The notes beneath the pieces are model-generated. The model saw only the letters and a program-made list of their open reading frames with translations. It was not told the origin of the DNA and ran no database searches. The translations under genes and the position numbers were made by a program. Shown piece by piece: positions 1 to 7,050 of a stretch of DNA of 13,134 bases (its first letter is position 1; every line of letters starts with the position of its first letter). This DNA is from an uncultured Bacteroidales bacterium. Lineage in GTDB: Bacteria > Bacteroidota > Bacteroidia > Bacteroidales > UBA932. The stretch spans positions 1 through 13,134 of the forward strand of contig CALBPX010000090.1 in the NCBI GenBank assembly GCA_937899055.1. Direction: 5' to 3'.

Positions 1-1531
1 GCCCGAACGGAACGTTCTTGGAATTTTCCAACGAGGCGCGGAAGTTTTCCACGCTCTTTCCCTTCCATTTGTCCAGGCTCAGAAGCTGGAGGTCGTTCAG
101 GGAGTAGATGTCTTCCAGTTCCTTGATATATCCGCGTTGGCAGAGCTGGTGTATGGCAACTTCGCCGATGTTTATGTCCATAGCCTTCCTGGAGGCGAAA
201 TGCAGGAAGCGGCCCTCGGTCTGGGGCGGGCATCCGTCCTGATTGGGGCAGAAGAACTTTGCCTGACTCTCGTCCTTTACCAGAGTTGCTCCGCAGGACG
301 GGCAGACCTTTGGAAACACTTCCGGACTGCTGCCTATGGGCCTCAGCGAAAGTTCTACACGGGTAATCTTGGGAATTATTTCGCCGCCCTTTTCTACATA
401 GACGCTGTCTCCCACCCTCACATCCAGAAGTTCCATCTGGTCTGCATTGTGGAGTGTAGCACGCTTTACAGTAGTTCCGCTCAGTAGCACCGGCGAAAGG
501 TTTGCAACCGGAGTTACAGCCCCTGTACGGCCAACCTGATAATCAATGGATTCTATTTTGGTAAGGGCTTCTTCAGGCTTGAACTTGTAGGCTACGGCCC
601 AGCGCGGGGTTTTTGCCGTAAAGCCCAGCTCCCTCTGAAGCCGGTACTGATCTACCTTAATTACAACTCCGTCTGTAGGATAGGGCAGGCCATGGCGTTT
701 CTGGTCCCATTCACGGATATAGTCTATAACCTCGGATATAGTACTGCATCTTCTGGAAAGTGGACTTATAGGAAGCCCCCAACTTGCGGCATCCTCCAAC
801 GATTTGCTGTGCAGGCTGTCTTGATAGCCGGGGGCTATCAGGTGGTAGAGTACGCAGTCGAGCCCTCTTTCAGAAACGGCCTTGGAAGAGAGCATCTTAA
901 GCGAGCCAGCGGCAGCGTTTCTGGGGTTGGCAAACAAAGGCTCTTCTTCCAGTTCTCTCTGGGCATTGAGTTTGTCAAAGGAGGCAAAGGGCATGAAAAT
1001 CTCGCCCCTGATTTCAAACTCGGACGGATATCCCGAACTGCTTTTGAGCTGAACTGGTATTTTCTTGATGGTCTTGACATTGCGGGTGACATCGTCGCCA
1101 GTGGTTCCGTCGCCTCTGGTCAGTGCCCTAACCAGTATTCCGTTGCGGTACAGCAGGTTGATTCCGGTTCCGTCAAACTTGAGTTCGCAGTTATATGTGT
1201 ATGGGCCTGATGTTCCCTTCCTTACACGCGAGTCAAAATCGCTGAGCTCCTCTATGCTGTAAGTATTTGCAAGAGAGAGCATCGGATGCTGATGGGCATA
1301 TTGGGCAAACGGAGCGTTAATGGTTTCGAGGTCGCTGCCGACTTTGACGGTGGGAGAATCGGGAGTCTTCAGCTCCGGATACAACTGCTCCAACTGGATT
1401 AGTTCGCTGAGCAGCAGGTCAAATTCGTAATCCGAAATCTGCGGCGCATTTTCCAGATAATAGTGTCTGTTGTGTTCGTTTATCTCACTTTTGAGTTCCT
1501 GAACCCTGTATTTAGCCTCTGATATTTCCAT
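1..1531 (-). CDS. ligA: NAD-dependent DNA ligase LigA, N-terminal 510 residues (cut by window edge)
   Basis: LigA seals nicks in duplex DNA during replication and repair, using NAD+ to adenylate its active-site lysine. Visible in order are the N-terminal Ia region (1-70), the nucleotidyltransferase domain with catalytic motif KFDG (Lys118), RGDGTTGDDV (139-148), EIRGEIF (173-179) and DGVVIKV (287-293), and the OB fold with GRTGAVTPVA (334-343), RATLHN and EKGGEIIPKI. A four-cysteine zinc finger follows (Cys410, 413, 428, 434), then the start of the helix-hairpin-helix domain. The linker after the finger reads MDINIGE, which looks one residue shorter than the usual MDxxGxG form. Family members are about 670 residues, so roughly 160 C-terminal residues including BRCT lie beyond base 1. 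The ATG at 1531 fits the family start; the nearby upstream ATG is out of frame. No Shine-Dalgarno is seen. It is divergent from the phosphofructokinase gene with a 69-bp spacer. Confidence 0.97.
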   Translation of the reverse strand, partial: MEISEAKYRVQELKSEINEHNRHYYLENAPQISDYEFDLLLSELIQLEQLYPELKTPDSPTVKVGSDLETINAPFAQYAHQHPMLSLANTYSIEELSDFDSRVRKGTSGPYTYNCELKFDGTGINLLYRNGILVRALTRGDGTTGDDVTRNVKTIKKIPVQLKSSSGYPSEFEIRGEIFMPFASFDKLNAQRELEEEPLFANPRNAAAGSLKMLSSKAVSERGLDCVLYHLIAPGYQDSLHSKSLEDAASWGLPISPLSRRCSTISEVIDYIREWDQKRHGLPYPTDGVVIKVDQYRLQRELGFTAKTPRWAVAYKFKPEEALTKIESIDYQVGRTGAVTPVANLSPVLLSGTTVKRATLHNADQMELLDVRVGDSVYVEKGGEIIPKITRVELSLRPIGSSPEVFPKVCPSCGATLVKDESQAKFFCPNQDGCPPQTEGRFLHFASRKAMDINIGEVAIHQLCQRGYIKELEDIYSLNDLQLLSLDKWKGKSVENFRASLENSKNVPFG

Positions 1532-1547
1532 AAGCACATAAATCTGC

Positions 1548-1555
1548 CAAATTTA
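1548..1555 (-). promoter_or_regulatory. Candidate -7 element for ligA (TAAATTTG)
   Basis: TAAATTTG matches the Bacteroidota -7 consensus TAnnTTTG, reading toward ligA and ending 16 nt before its ATG. No TTTG -33 element is found at the usual spacing, so only the -7 match supports it. It lies back to back with the candidate phosphofructokinase promoter, with 13 bp between the two boxes. Confidence 0.35.
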
Positions 1556-1568
1556 ACAAAAAAAATTG

Positions 1569-1576
1569 TACTTTTG
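1569..1576 (+). promoter_or_regulatory. Candidate -7 element for the phosphofructokinase gene (TACTTTTG)
   Basis: TACTTTTG fits TAnnTTTG exactly and ends 24 nt before the ATG at 1601, which predicts a leader of about 17 nt. The -33 position has no clear TTTG; the nearest resemblance is TCTG at 1543-1546, slightly too far upstream. The box overlaps the region where the divergent ligA promoter would bind polymerase, so the two may compete. Confidence 0.5.
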
Positions 1577-1600
1577 CCCCCTGTTAAAAGCAATTGAATT

Positions 1601-2833
1601 ATGCAGAAATCTATCGTAATTCTGACCGGCGGTGGTCCGGCTCCAGGAATGAATACTGTAGTAGGCAGTATCACAAAGACTTTCATCAGCAACGGTTACC
1701 GCGTTCTCGGTCTTCACGGGGGCTACAAGGGGCTTTTTTCGCCGGACCCGAATTACGTGGAACTGGATTTCTTCAAGGCAGACGACATCTTCAACCGCGG
1801 AGGCAGCTACCTTGTAATGAGCCGTTTCAAACCCACTCAGGAGGATTTTGACAAGAACTTCAACCTCAAATTCTTCCAGGACAACAACATTCAACTGCTG
1901 GTTACAATCGGCGGAGACGACACCGCCTCAACTGCAAACCGTATAGCCAAGTTCCTCAAAGAAAAGAACTTTCCTATATCCAACATTCATGTTCCAAAGA
2001 CAATAGACAACGACCTGCCTCTGCCTCAGAATATTCCTACGTTCGGTTACCAGAGTGCCAAGGGAGAGGGTTCAAGAATTGCCGCAACGGTTTATGAGGA
2101 TGCCAGAACCAGCCACAACTGGTTTGTAATATCGGCTATGGGCCGCAGCGCAGGTCACCTGGCACTTGCCATTGGCTACACCAACCATTTTCCTATGATT
2201 GTGATTCCGGAAATGTTCAACAAGAGCGACATTTCCGTAGAAAAGATTCTGAACATGGCCGTTTCTGCCATAATCAAACGCAAGATTCTGGGCATCGACT
2301 ACGGTGCAATCATCATATCTGAAGGTGTGTTTGAGGGATTTTCTCCTGAGGAACTCAAGAACTATGGTGTGAGGTTCTCTTACGATGAGCATGGCCATCC
2401 GGAACTCGGCAAGATTTCCAAGGCTCAGATGTTCAACGATATTCTTGACGTCAAGCTCAGCCAGCTGGGTCTGAAGGTCAAGATCCGTCCTGTGGAGATA
2501 GGATATGAAATCAGATGCATAACCCCTCACGCCTACGATCTGGTTTACTGCACGGAGCTGGGCATGGGAGTGTATAAACTCTTCCGTCAGGGAATAACCG
2601 GATGCATGGTTTACCTGGACCTGAACGGTAATATCAAATCGCTCTATCTTAAGGATATGCAGGATCCTGCAACCGGAAAGATACCGCCCAGAGGTGTGAA
2701 CATTCACCAAGACAAGGTGAACATGATATTCAAATATATCATGCATTACATTACTCCGGCGGACTATGAAGCTGCTAAAAAATATGTTCCGGACCCGGAA
2801 ACATACGACTTCAAAAAGATACTTAACTGGTAG
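1601..2833 (+). CDS. pfp: Pyrophosphate-dependent 6-phosphofructokinase (PPi-PFK)
   Basis: A cytosolic glycolytic enzyme that reversibly phosphorylates fructose 6-phosphate to fructose 1,6-bisphosphate. The 410-residue protein begins with the phosphate-donor loop TGGGPAPGMN (9-18). The donor-specificity segment reads IGGDDT (103-108) and the catalytic segment PKTIDND (132-138), with Asp136 as the presumed base. ATP-dependent enzymes have Gly at the positions of Asp107 and Lys133 (E. coli Gly104 and Gly124); Asp plus Lys is the known signature of PPi users, which is why I call PPi rather than ATP. The sugar-phosphate motif AMGRSAGHLA (179-188) is intact. The start follows a TAnnTTTG promoter with no Shine-Dalgarno. 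The stop lies 4 nt before the 3' end of a convergent tRNA gene, so no room remains for a separate terminator. Confidence 0.94.
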   Translation: MQKSIVILTGGGPAPGMNTVVGSITKTFISNGYRVLGLHGGYKGLFSPDPNYVELDFFKADDIFNRGGSYLVMSRFKPTQEDFDKNFNLKFFQDNNIQLLVTIGGDDTASTANRIAKFLKEKNFPISNIHVPKTIDNDLPLPQNIPTFGYQSAKGEGSRIAATVYEDARTSHNWFVISAMGRSAGHLALAIGYTNHFPMIVIPEMFNKSDISVEKILNMAVSAIIKRKILGIDYGAIIISEGVFEGFSPEELKNYGVRFSYDEHGHPELGKISKAQMFNDILDVKLSQLGLKVKIRPVEIGYEIRCITPHAYDLVYCTELGMGVYKLFRQGITGCMVYLDLNGNIKSLYLKDMQDPATGKIPPRGVNIHQDKVNMIFKYIMHYITPADYEAAKKYVPDPETYDFKKILNW

Positions 2834-2836
2834 TTG

Positions 2837-2909
2837 AGCCATCTTGGAGGTTCGAACTCCAGACCTACGCGTTACGAATGCGTTGCTCTACCTGCTGAGC
2901 TAAGATGGC
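2837..2909 (-). tRNA. tRNA-Thr, anticodon CGT
   Basis: Reading the minus strand from 2909 gives a 73-nt cloverleaf. The acceptor stem is GCCATCT/AGATGGC (7 bp, with first pairs G-C and C-G as expected for Thr), and the D stem is GCTC/GAGC with AGCAGGTA as loop. The anticodon arm is ACGCA-TTCGTAA-CGCGT, with anticodon CGT at positions 34-36. The variable loop is AGGTC, and the T arm TGGAG-TTCGAAC-CTCCA is perfect. The discriminator is T and CCA is not encoded, as expected in Bacteroidota. The pair closing the anticodon loop (31-39) is A opposite C. The gene is antisense to the flanking plus-strand genes, between the phosphofructokinase stop and the MATE start. Confidence 0.93.
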
Positions 2910-2920
2910 AAATGCGGATG

Positions 2921-2928
2921 CAAAAGTA
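2921..2928 (-). promoter_or_regulatory. Candidate -7 element for tRNA-Thr (TACTTTTG)
   Basis: On the minus strand TACTTTTG matches TAnnTTTG and ends 11 nt upstream of the tRNA 5' end, predicting a very short 5' leader. Its -33 region would fall across the MATE start codon and first codons, and no TTTG is seen there. The plus-strand MATE gene has no TAnnTTTG of its own between 2834 and 2939. Confidence 0.5.
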
Positions 2929-2939
2929 ATAAAAATTTT

Positions 2940-4325
2940 ATGGCTGTAGTTATTCCTACCGAACTTGGTACAGAAAAAATCCCCAAGTTGCTTCGCCAGT
3001 ATGCTCTTCCAGCGATCATAGCCATGACCGCATCGTCGCTCTACAACATGTGCGACAGCATATTCATCGGGCACGGTGTGGGGTCTATGGCCCTTTCCGG
3101 CCTGGCCCTTACTTTTCCTATTATGAACCTCAGTGCCGCCGTAGGCACCCTGGTGGGGGTTGGAGCATCTACGCTGATCAGCGTGCTGCTGGGCCAGAAA
3201 AACTACGACACCGCCAACAAGGTTCTTGGAAATTCCGTAACACTCAACATAGTAACCGGAATCATCTTTGCCGCCCTGATAATTGCCTTCTTGGATCCTA
3301 TACTTTATTTCTTCGGTGCAAGCCAGAACACGATTGGCTATGCAAGGGAATATATGTTCATCATCCTGCTGGGCAATGTAATAACCCATCTGTACTTTGG
3401 CATGAACGCCATACTCAGGGTAATAGGGCTTCCTAAGAAGGCTATGGGAGCTACGCTGTTTACGGTAGTTACCAACATAATCCTGGACTACATCTTCATC
3501 TACCTGTTCGGATGGGGAATAGGGGGAGCGGCCACTGCTACGGTAATTTCGCAGTTCATGGCCATGATATATGTTTTCTGGCTGGCCGCCGACAAGAGCC
3601 GTGTAATCCATCTTCAAAGAGGGATTTACCGTTTGAAGAAGAAGATAGTCAGCCAGACCTTCTCCATAGGTATGGCACCGTTTCTGATGAATGCCTGTTC
3701 CTGCATCATAGTAATAGTCCTGAACAAGCAGCTTTACAACTACGGAGGAGACCTTGCAATAGGGGCTTTCGGAATAATCAACAGGCTGACATTCATATCG
3801 CTGATGATAGTGATGGGCATAAACCAGGGAATGCAGCCTATTGCCGGCTTCAATTACGGTGCCAAGAACCACAGCAGGGTGGCGGCTGTACTGAACCTTG
3901 CCATTACCTGGGCTACGGTGGTAACTACCGTCAGCTTTGTTCTGGCAGAACTCTTTCCCCGCCAGCTGGCGGAAATCTTTACCACAGACGAGGAACTCAT
4001 CAGCCATACGGTCAGGGGTATGAGAATCAACTACCTGGTATTCCCAATCATAGGCTTCCAGATGGTAACCACCAACTTCTTCCAGAGCATAGGCAAGGTC
4101 AAGAAGGCTATATTCCTGAGCTTGAGCCGCCAGGCTATCTGCCTGCTGCCGATGCTTCTGATACTTCCTCCCATCATAGGCATAAACGGCGTATGGTGGA
4201 GCCTTCCCATTTCAGACATGCTTGCAAGCATTCTGACTCTCTGGCTGCTGCTGAAGCAGAAGAAAGAGTTCAAGACAAAAATACTCCAGAACGATTCCGG
4301 TCAGCCGGACTTAATTCAGTCTTAG
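2940..4325 (+). CDS. MATE family multidrug efflux transporter
   Basis: An inner-membrane secondary transporter expected to export organic cations, drugs or metabolites using a Na+ or H+ gradient. The 461-residue protein is hydrophobic throughout, with about twelve predicted helices in two similar halves. The N-terminal half carries LLRQYALPAIIAMTASSLYN and DSIFIGHGVG (around 17-48), LSGLALTFPIMN and VGVGASTLIS, typical of MepA-like MATE proteins. The second half has INQGMQPIAGFNYGA (around 297-311), a hallmark segment of this group. The C-terminal tail after 440 is hydrophilic. The substrate cannot be read from sequence. The ATG at 2940 matches the family N-terminus. There is no clear promoter of its own, so readthrough from the phosphofructokinase across the antisense tRNA gene is possible. 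One base separates its stop from the next ATG, implying a two-gene operon. Confidence 0.95.
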   Translation: MAVVIPTELGTEKIPKLLRQYALPAIIAMTASSLYNMCDSIFIGHGVGSMALSGLALTFPIMNLSAAVGTLVGVGASTLISVLLGQKNYDTANKVLGNSVTLNIVTGIIFAALIIAFLDPILYFFGASQNTIGYAREYMFIILLGNVITHLYFGMNAILRVIGLPKKAMGATLFTVVTNIILDYIFIYLFGWGIGGAATATVISQFMAMIYVFWLAADKSRVIHLQRGIYRLKKKIVSQTFSIGMAPFLMNACSCIIVIVLNKQLYNYGGDLAIGAFGIINRLTFISLMIVMGINQGMQPIAGFNYGAKNHSRVAAVLNLAITWATVVTTVSFVLAELFPRQLAEIFTTDEELISHTVRGMRINYLVFPIIGFQMVTTNFFQSIGKVKKAIFLSLSRQAICLLPMLLILPPIIGINGVWWSLPISDMLASILTLWLLLKQKKEFKTKILQNDSGQPDLIQS

Positions 4326-4326
4326 T

Positions 4327-4968
4327 ATGGAAAAGCACATTCACATAAACATAGGCCGTCAGATAGGGGCCGGCGGGCTAGAAGTTGCAAGGGAACTCGG
4401 AAAGAGGCTGGGAATCAGGGTATATGACAAGGAACTCCTGTCCATAGCCGCAAGGGAGAGCGGCCTGGATCATTCAGTCTTTGCCGGCGAGGACGAACGC
4501 GACAACCTGAGCCTTAACACCGGTTTCAGCTTTTCGTCTTTTGCCGAGGCAATTTCCAACACATTCAGACCCAGTGTCTATAACAGCAACACCATATTCG
4601 AGATCCAGAGCGATGTGATAAGGGAACTGGCCAAGCATTCCTCAACCATATTCGTGGGCCGCTGTGCCGATTACCTGCTCCGCGATTTCGAAGGCTGCCT
4701 GAACGTGTTCATAACCTCATCTATGAAAGACAGGATTGCAAGAGTAAAAACCGTAAACAAATACGGCGATACAACCGGTCTTTCGGACGAAAAGATAGCC
4801 GAACTCCTCAAACGCGGAGACCGCAAGAGGGCATCATACTACGGCAATTACACCTTCAAGACCTGGGGTGCTGCCGAAAGTTACGATATGTGTCTGAGTA
4901 CCACTCTGCTGGGAATAGAGGGCTGCGCCGATTTCATCGAAGGGACGATAAAGCATCGTCTGCTTTGA
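4327..4968 (+). CDS. Cytidylate-kinase-like P-loop protein (Cytidylate_kin2 family)
   Basis: A 213-residue protein of the family often annotated as cytidylate kinase-like. The N-terminal P-loop reads GRQIGAGG (10-17), close to the SRQxGSGG of this family. It is followed by VYDKELL (32-38), a nucleotide-site GRCADYLL (111-118), and a lid-like segment GDRKRASYYGNYTFKTWG (164-181). The C-terminal pattern YDMCLSTTLLGIEGCADFI matches the usual ending of the family. True nucleotide specificity is not established, and a housekeeping Cmk may be elsewhere in the genome. The start lies one base after the MATE stop, so translation is probably coupled. The last 35 bp overlap the end of the convergent HAD gene. 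Confidence 0.85.
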   Translation: MEKHIHINIGRQIGAGGLEVARELGKRLGIRVYDKELLSIAARESGLDHSVFAGEDERDNLSLNTGFSFSSFAEAISNTFRPSVYNSNTIFEIQSDVIRELAKHSSTIFVGRCADYLLRDFEGCLNVFITSSMKDRIARVKTVNKYGDTTGLSDEKIAELLKRGDRKRASYYGNYTFKTWGAAESYDMCLSTTLLGIEGCADFIEGTIKHRLL

Positions 4969-5770
4969 TTTTCCTGATAAGTTTTGTTACTATTTCTTCC
5001 GCACGGCTGCCTTCCGAGTAATCGGACGGGCAGATGAAGCTCACGCGGTTCTGCTGGTACAGCCTCTGAGCCACGGCCTTGGATTCTTCGGAACTGTTAT
5101 AGACGGCTATGGAGTTGCCTCCGAGCTGACGTACCAGTTTCATGCAAGGAACGTCGGTTTCTCCATCGCCGAGATAAATCATGTTTGAGAAGGCTACCCG
5201 CTTTTCCTCCTCCGGCACGGATGAGTTGATTTTTTCGCTGTCGTGTATGTTGAGTATGCCTTTGTTTATCTTGAACAGAAACTGCGTCTTGTTGGTGTAG
5301 TTTACGGCAGAAGCCGGCCATACAGCCCTTCCGTGCTTGTTGTAGTAGAAGGAACTGGCAAAGATTGCCTTGAACTCTTTGGCTATCTTTGTGCCCTCCA
5401 TTATTTCCAAAAGGCCGGACGAGTTGATATAATGTTCTACTGTAACTTCCTCTTTTTCACCTATTTTGTTAATTCTTTTGAACCAGGTCTCCACGCCGTT
5501 GAAAAAGGTGATGGCCTTTCCGAAGGTACGCAGCTTACGGCGGGTGAGGTTGATTTTCTTGCGCCTTGCCTCCTGAAGCATAAGCAGCATATAGATGAGC
5601 ACGCCGTCTGCATCTTGCCGTTCAGCCATCTTGTGGGTTTCGCCCCAGAATTCATCCTTGCTGCGCCCTACGGCACTTATGAAGGAATATTCCTGCATGT
5701 TGCCAGGTGCCAGAGTGCCGTCGAAATCATAGATTAAGGCAACTATGGGTTTGTCGTTTTTCTTGTTCAT
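4934..5770 (-). CDS. HAD-superfamily hydrolase (phosphoserine-phosphatase-like)
   Basis: A 278-residue cytosolic phosphatase-like protein. Motif I is YDFDGTL with nucleophile Asp15 and acid/base Asp17. A long helical cap region covers about 25-115. A motif II candidate is IFASSFYY (136-143), and motif IV is YLGDGETD (199-206), which supplies the Mg2+ ligands. The motif III lysine is probably among Lys161-Lys170. The substrate is unknown; the protein resembles the HAD/phosphoserine phosphatase-like Pfam group rather than a named enzyme. An AAGGAGG Shine-Dalgarno lies 5 nt before the ATG at 5770, unusual here. The WYL regulator gene ends 26 nt upstream on the same strand, so the two probably share one transcript. 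The 3' end overlaps the convergent kinase-like gene by 35 bp. Confidence 0.88.
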   Translation of the reverse strand: MNKKNDKPIVALIYDFDGTLAPGNMQEYSFISAVGRSKDEFWGETHKMAERQDADGVLIYMLLMLQEARRKKINLTRRKLRTFGKAITFFNGVETWFKRINKIGEKEEVTVEHYINSSGLLEIMEGTKIAKEFKAIFASSFYYNKHGRAVWPASAVNYTNKTQFLFKINKGILNIHDSEKINSSVPEEEKRVAFSNMIYLGDGETDVPCMKLVRQLGGNSIAVYNSSEESKAVAQRLYQQNRVSFICPSDYSEGSRAEEIVTKLIRKIKADDALSSLR

Positions 5771-5775
5771 CTTTC

Positions 5776-5782
5776 CCTCCTT
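5776..5782 (-). promoter_or_regulatory. Strong Shine-Dalgarno (AAGGAGG) before the HAD gene
   Basis: On the minus strand AAGGAGG sits 5 nt upstream of the HAD start codon at 5770, near-optimal complementarity and spacing to the 16S rRNA tail. No comparable site precedes the other genes of the window, in line with the known scarcity of Shine-Dalgarno sequences in Bacteroidota. Confidence 0.6.
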
Positions 5783-5796
5783 TCTTACATATCTTG

Positions 5797-6921
5797 TTAA
5801 AACAGAGACGAAAACAAATCCTCTTCAAATTGTTCCTTCCGCATCTTCTTCTTGCCGGCTTCCTTCTCCTTGGTCTTTTTGGTCTTGCCTTCCTCCACAG
5901 CCTGAACCTGAATGTCGGAAACTATGTTCCTGATGGTTTCATTTGCCCTTTCAGACAGGTATTTGGGCGATTCTATGGACACGAACGGATGATTTTCATA
6001 CATCCATCTGAAAAATTCGTCATTCGGAATCAGAGAAATCCTGAACTTGCAGCTTCCGTCTTCTGACTTGTCTGTCAGCCTCTGTGATTGATGGATGGGG
6101 TTGCTAAGCAAAAAGCGGGCGAGTACGCCGTGCGCCTTGATAAGTATATCTTCCTTTTTTTCAGCAGGATGGCTCAGGCCTACTATGTCTGAGAAATATT
6201 CTTCGGCATTGAACCTGTAATTGGGCGGAAAGGGGAGTATGGCATAGGAATAACCTGCTACGCAATCGGTCTGCACTATTTGGATTCCCTCTCTTCCGTC
6301 TGCAAAGCCCAGGCAGTACCACCTGTCCTTGTAGGTTGTCATGTAGAGCGGGTAGAATATCATCTCCCTCAGTCCGGATCTTTCATCTACATAACTGAGG
6401 CTCAATACTCTGCGATGCAGAACTGCGTCTTTGATCACATCCAGGAACACTCCTCCTGAGGGTTTCTGTGGCTTCTGGCGCCTGATTTTGTGGAAAGAAC
6501 CGTTGACTTTGTTCTCAAGGCACTCCCGTATAAGGTCCACAGCCCCCTCCAGAGATTCCATGCCGGCCATCCTGGAATAGTGTTCAATGGTTTCGGCAAT
6601 TTCAGAAAGGGGAGTCAGGGCGGTCTGCTTTACATCTGCCTTGCCGATTGAATATCCCGGATCTGAATACTTGTAATATTTCTGGTCATAGACAACGATG
6701 GGGGCATTGTAGCCTTTTTTCTTGTCGCGCATCATCTGGATGTCCAGCTGAACCGTTCTGGTAGATACCGTAAAGTTGTCTTTGAGCTTGCCTTTGCTGT
6801 TTTCCTTAACGGCTCTGGTACAGGCTGCAATGAGATCCTGGAGAGTGTACTTGTGAGCAGTATCTCTCAGACAGGCATCAATCGTTATATGCCTAAGCAG
6901 TGCGTTGGAGGTTACAGACAT
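5797..6921 (-). CDS. WYL-domain transcriptional regulator with lysine-rich tail
   Basis: A 374-residue predicted DNA-binding regulator. The N-terminal region (about 8-70) looks like a winged helix-turn-helix, with VSTRTVQLDIQMMRD (52-66) as the recognition-helix segment typical of WYL proteins. The middle (about 160-235) is a WYL domain, with DRWYCLGFADG (199-209) at the diagnostic position and PLYMTTYKDRWY leading into it. A WCX-like C-terminal domain extends to about 340. A charged tail rich in Lys and Glu (343-368) ends in EEDLFSSLF. The reading frame is open up to a TTG at 6963, but that codon overlaps the -7 box, so I chose the first downstream in-frame ATG at 6921. The effector ligand is unknown. 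It is followed after 26 nt by the HAD gene, the likely co-transcribed partner. Confidence 0.85.
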   Translation of the reverse strand: MSVTSNALLRHITIDACLRDTAHKYTLQDLIAACTRAVKENSKGKLKDNFTVSTRTVQLDIQMMRDKKKGYNAPIVVYDQKYYKYSDPGYSIGKADVKQTALTPLSEIAETIEHYSRMAGMESLEGAVDLIRECLENKVNGSFHKIRRQKPQKPSGGVFLDVIKDAVLHRRVLSLSYVDERSGLREMIFYPLYMTTYKDRWYCLGFADGREGIQIVQTDCVAGYSYAILPFPPNYRFNAEEYFSDIVGLSHPAEKKEDILIKAHGVLARFLLSNPIHQSQRLTDKSEDGSCKFRISLIPNDEFFRWMYENHPFVSIESPKYLSERANETIRNIVSDIQVQAVEEGKTKKTKEKEAGKKKMRKEQFEEDLFSSLF

Positions 6922-6960
6922 ATCGGCAACTATGGATGCATCATTTGCATTATCGTTGCG

Positions 6961-6968
6961 CAAATATA
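6961..6968 (-). promoter_or_regulatory. Candidate -7 element for the WYL-HAD operon (TATATTTG)
   Basis: TATATTTG on the minus strand matches TAnnTTTG. Transcription would start near 6954, leaving a leader of about 33 nt before the ATG at 6921. This position rules out the TTG at 6963 as the start codon. No TTTG -33 lies at the expected spacing. An 8-bp palindrome TTGCGCAA (6955-6962) overlaps the box and the predicted start site. Confidence 0.55.
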
Positions 6969-7050
6969 CAAAAAACTTCTAATTTTCACCACATTCCGTA
7001 AGAAATACGCAACAAAGATGCGTTATATCGGACAAGAGTCTTTCAGCCGC

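Noticed and set aside
2865..4007. 380-codon open frame on the minus strand opposite the MATE gene, and a 256-codon frame opposite the phosphofructokinase (2072-2842).
   Set aside because: The plus strand encodes clearly recognisable proteins with full family motifs. The antisense frames have no domain-like pattern, and the long one also runs through the tRNA gene.
3512..4348. 278-codon plus-strand open frame inside the MATE and kinase-like genes.
   Set aside because: It is out of frame with two recognised genes, rich in Pro, His, Arg and Gly, and has no membrane or domain pattern.
6922..6963. TTG start at 6963 adding 14 residues to the WYL regulator, and similarly GTG/TTG starts at 8663, 8658, 7956 and 9063.
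   Set aside because: Most of these codons lie in or upstream of promoter boxes or a hairpin, and an in-frame ATG just downstream fits the family or the operon spacing better.
7007..7023. Small hairpin (ACGCA/TGCGT) downstream of the 7051-7950 regulator as a terminator.
   Set aside because: The stem is only 5 bp with a 7-nt loop and no continuous T-run on the minus strand.
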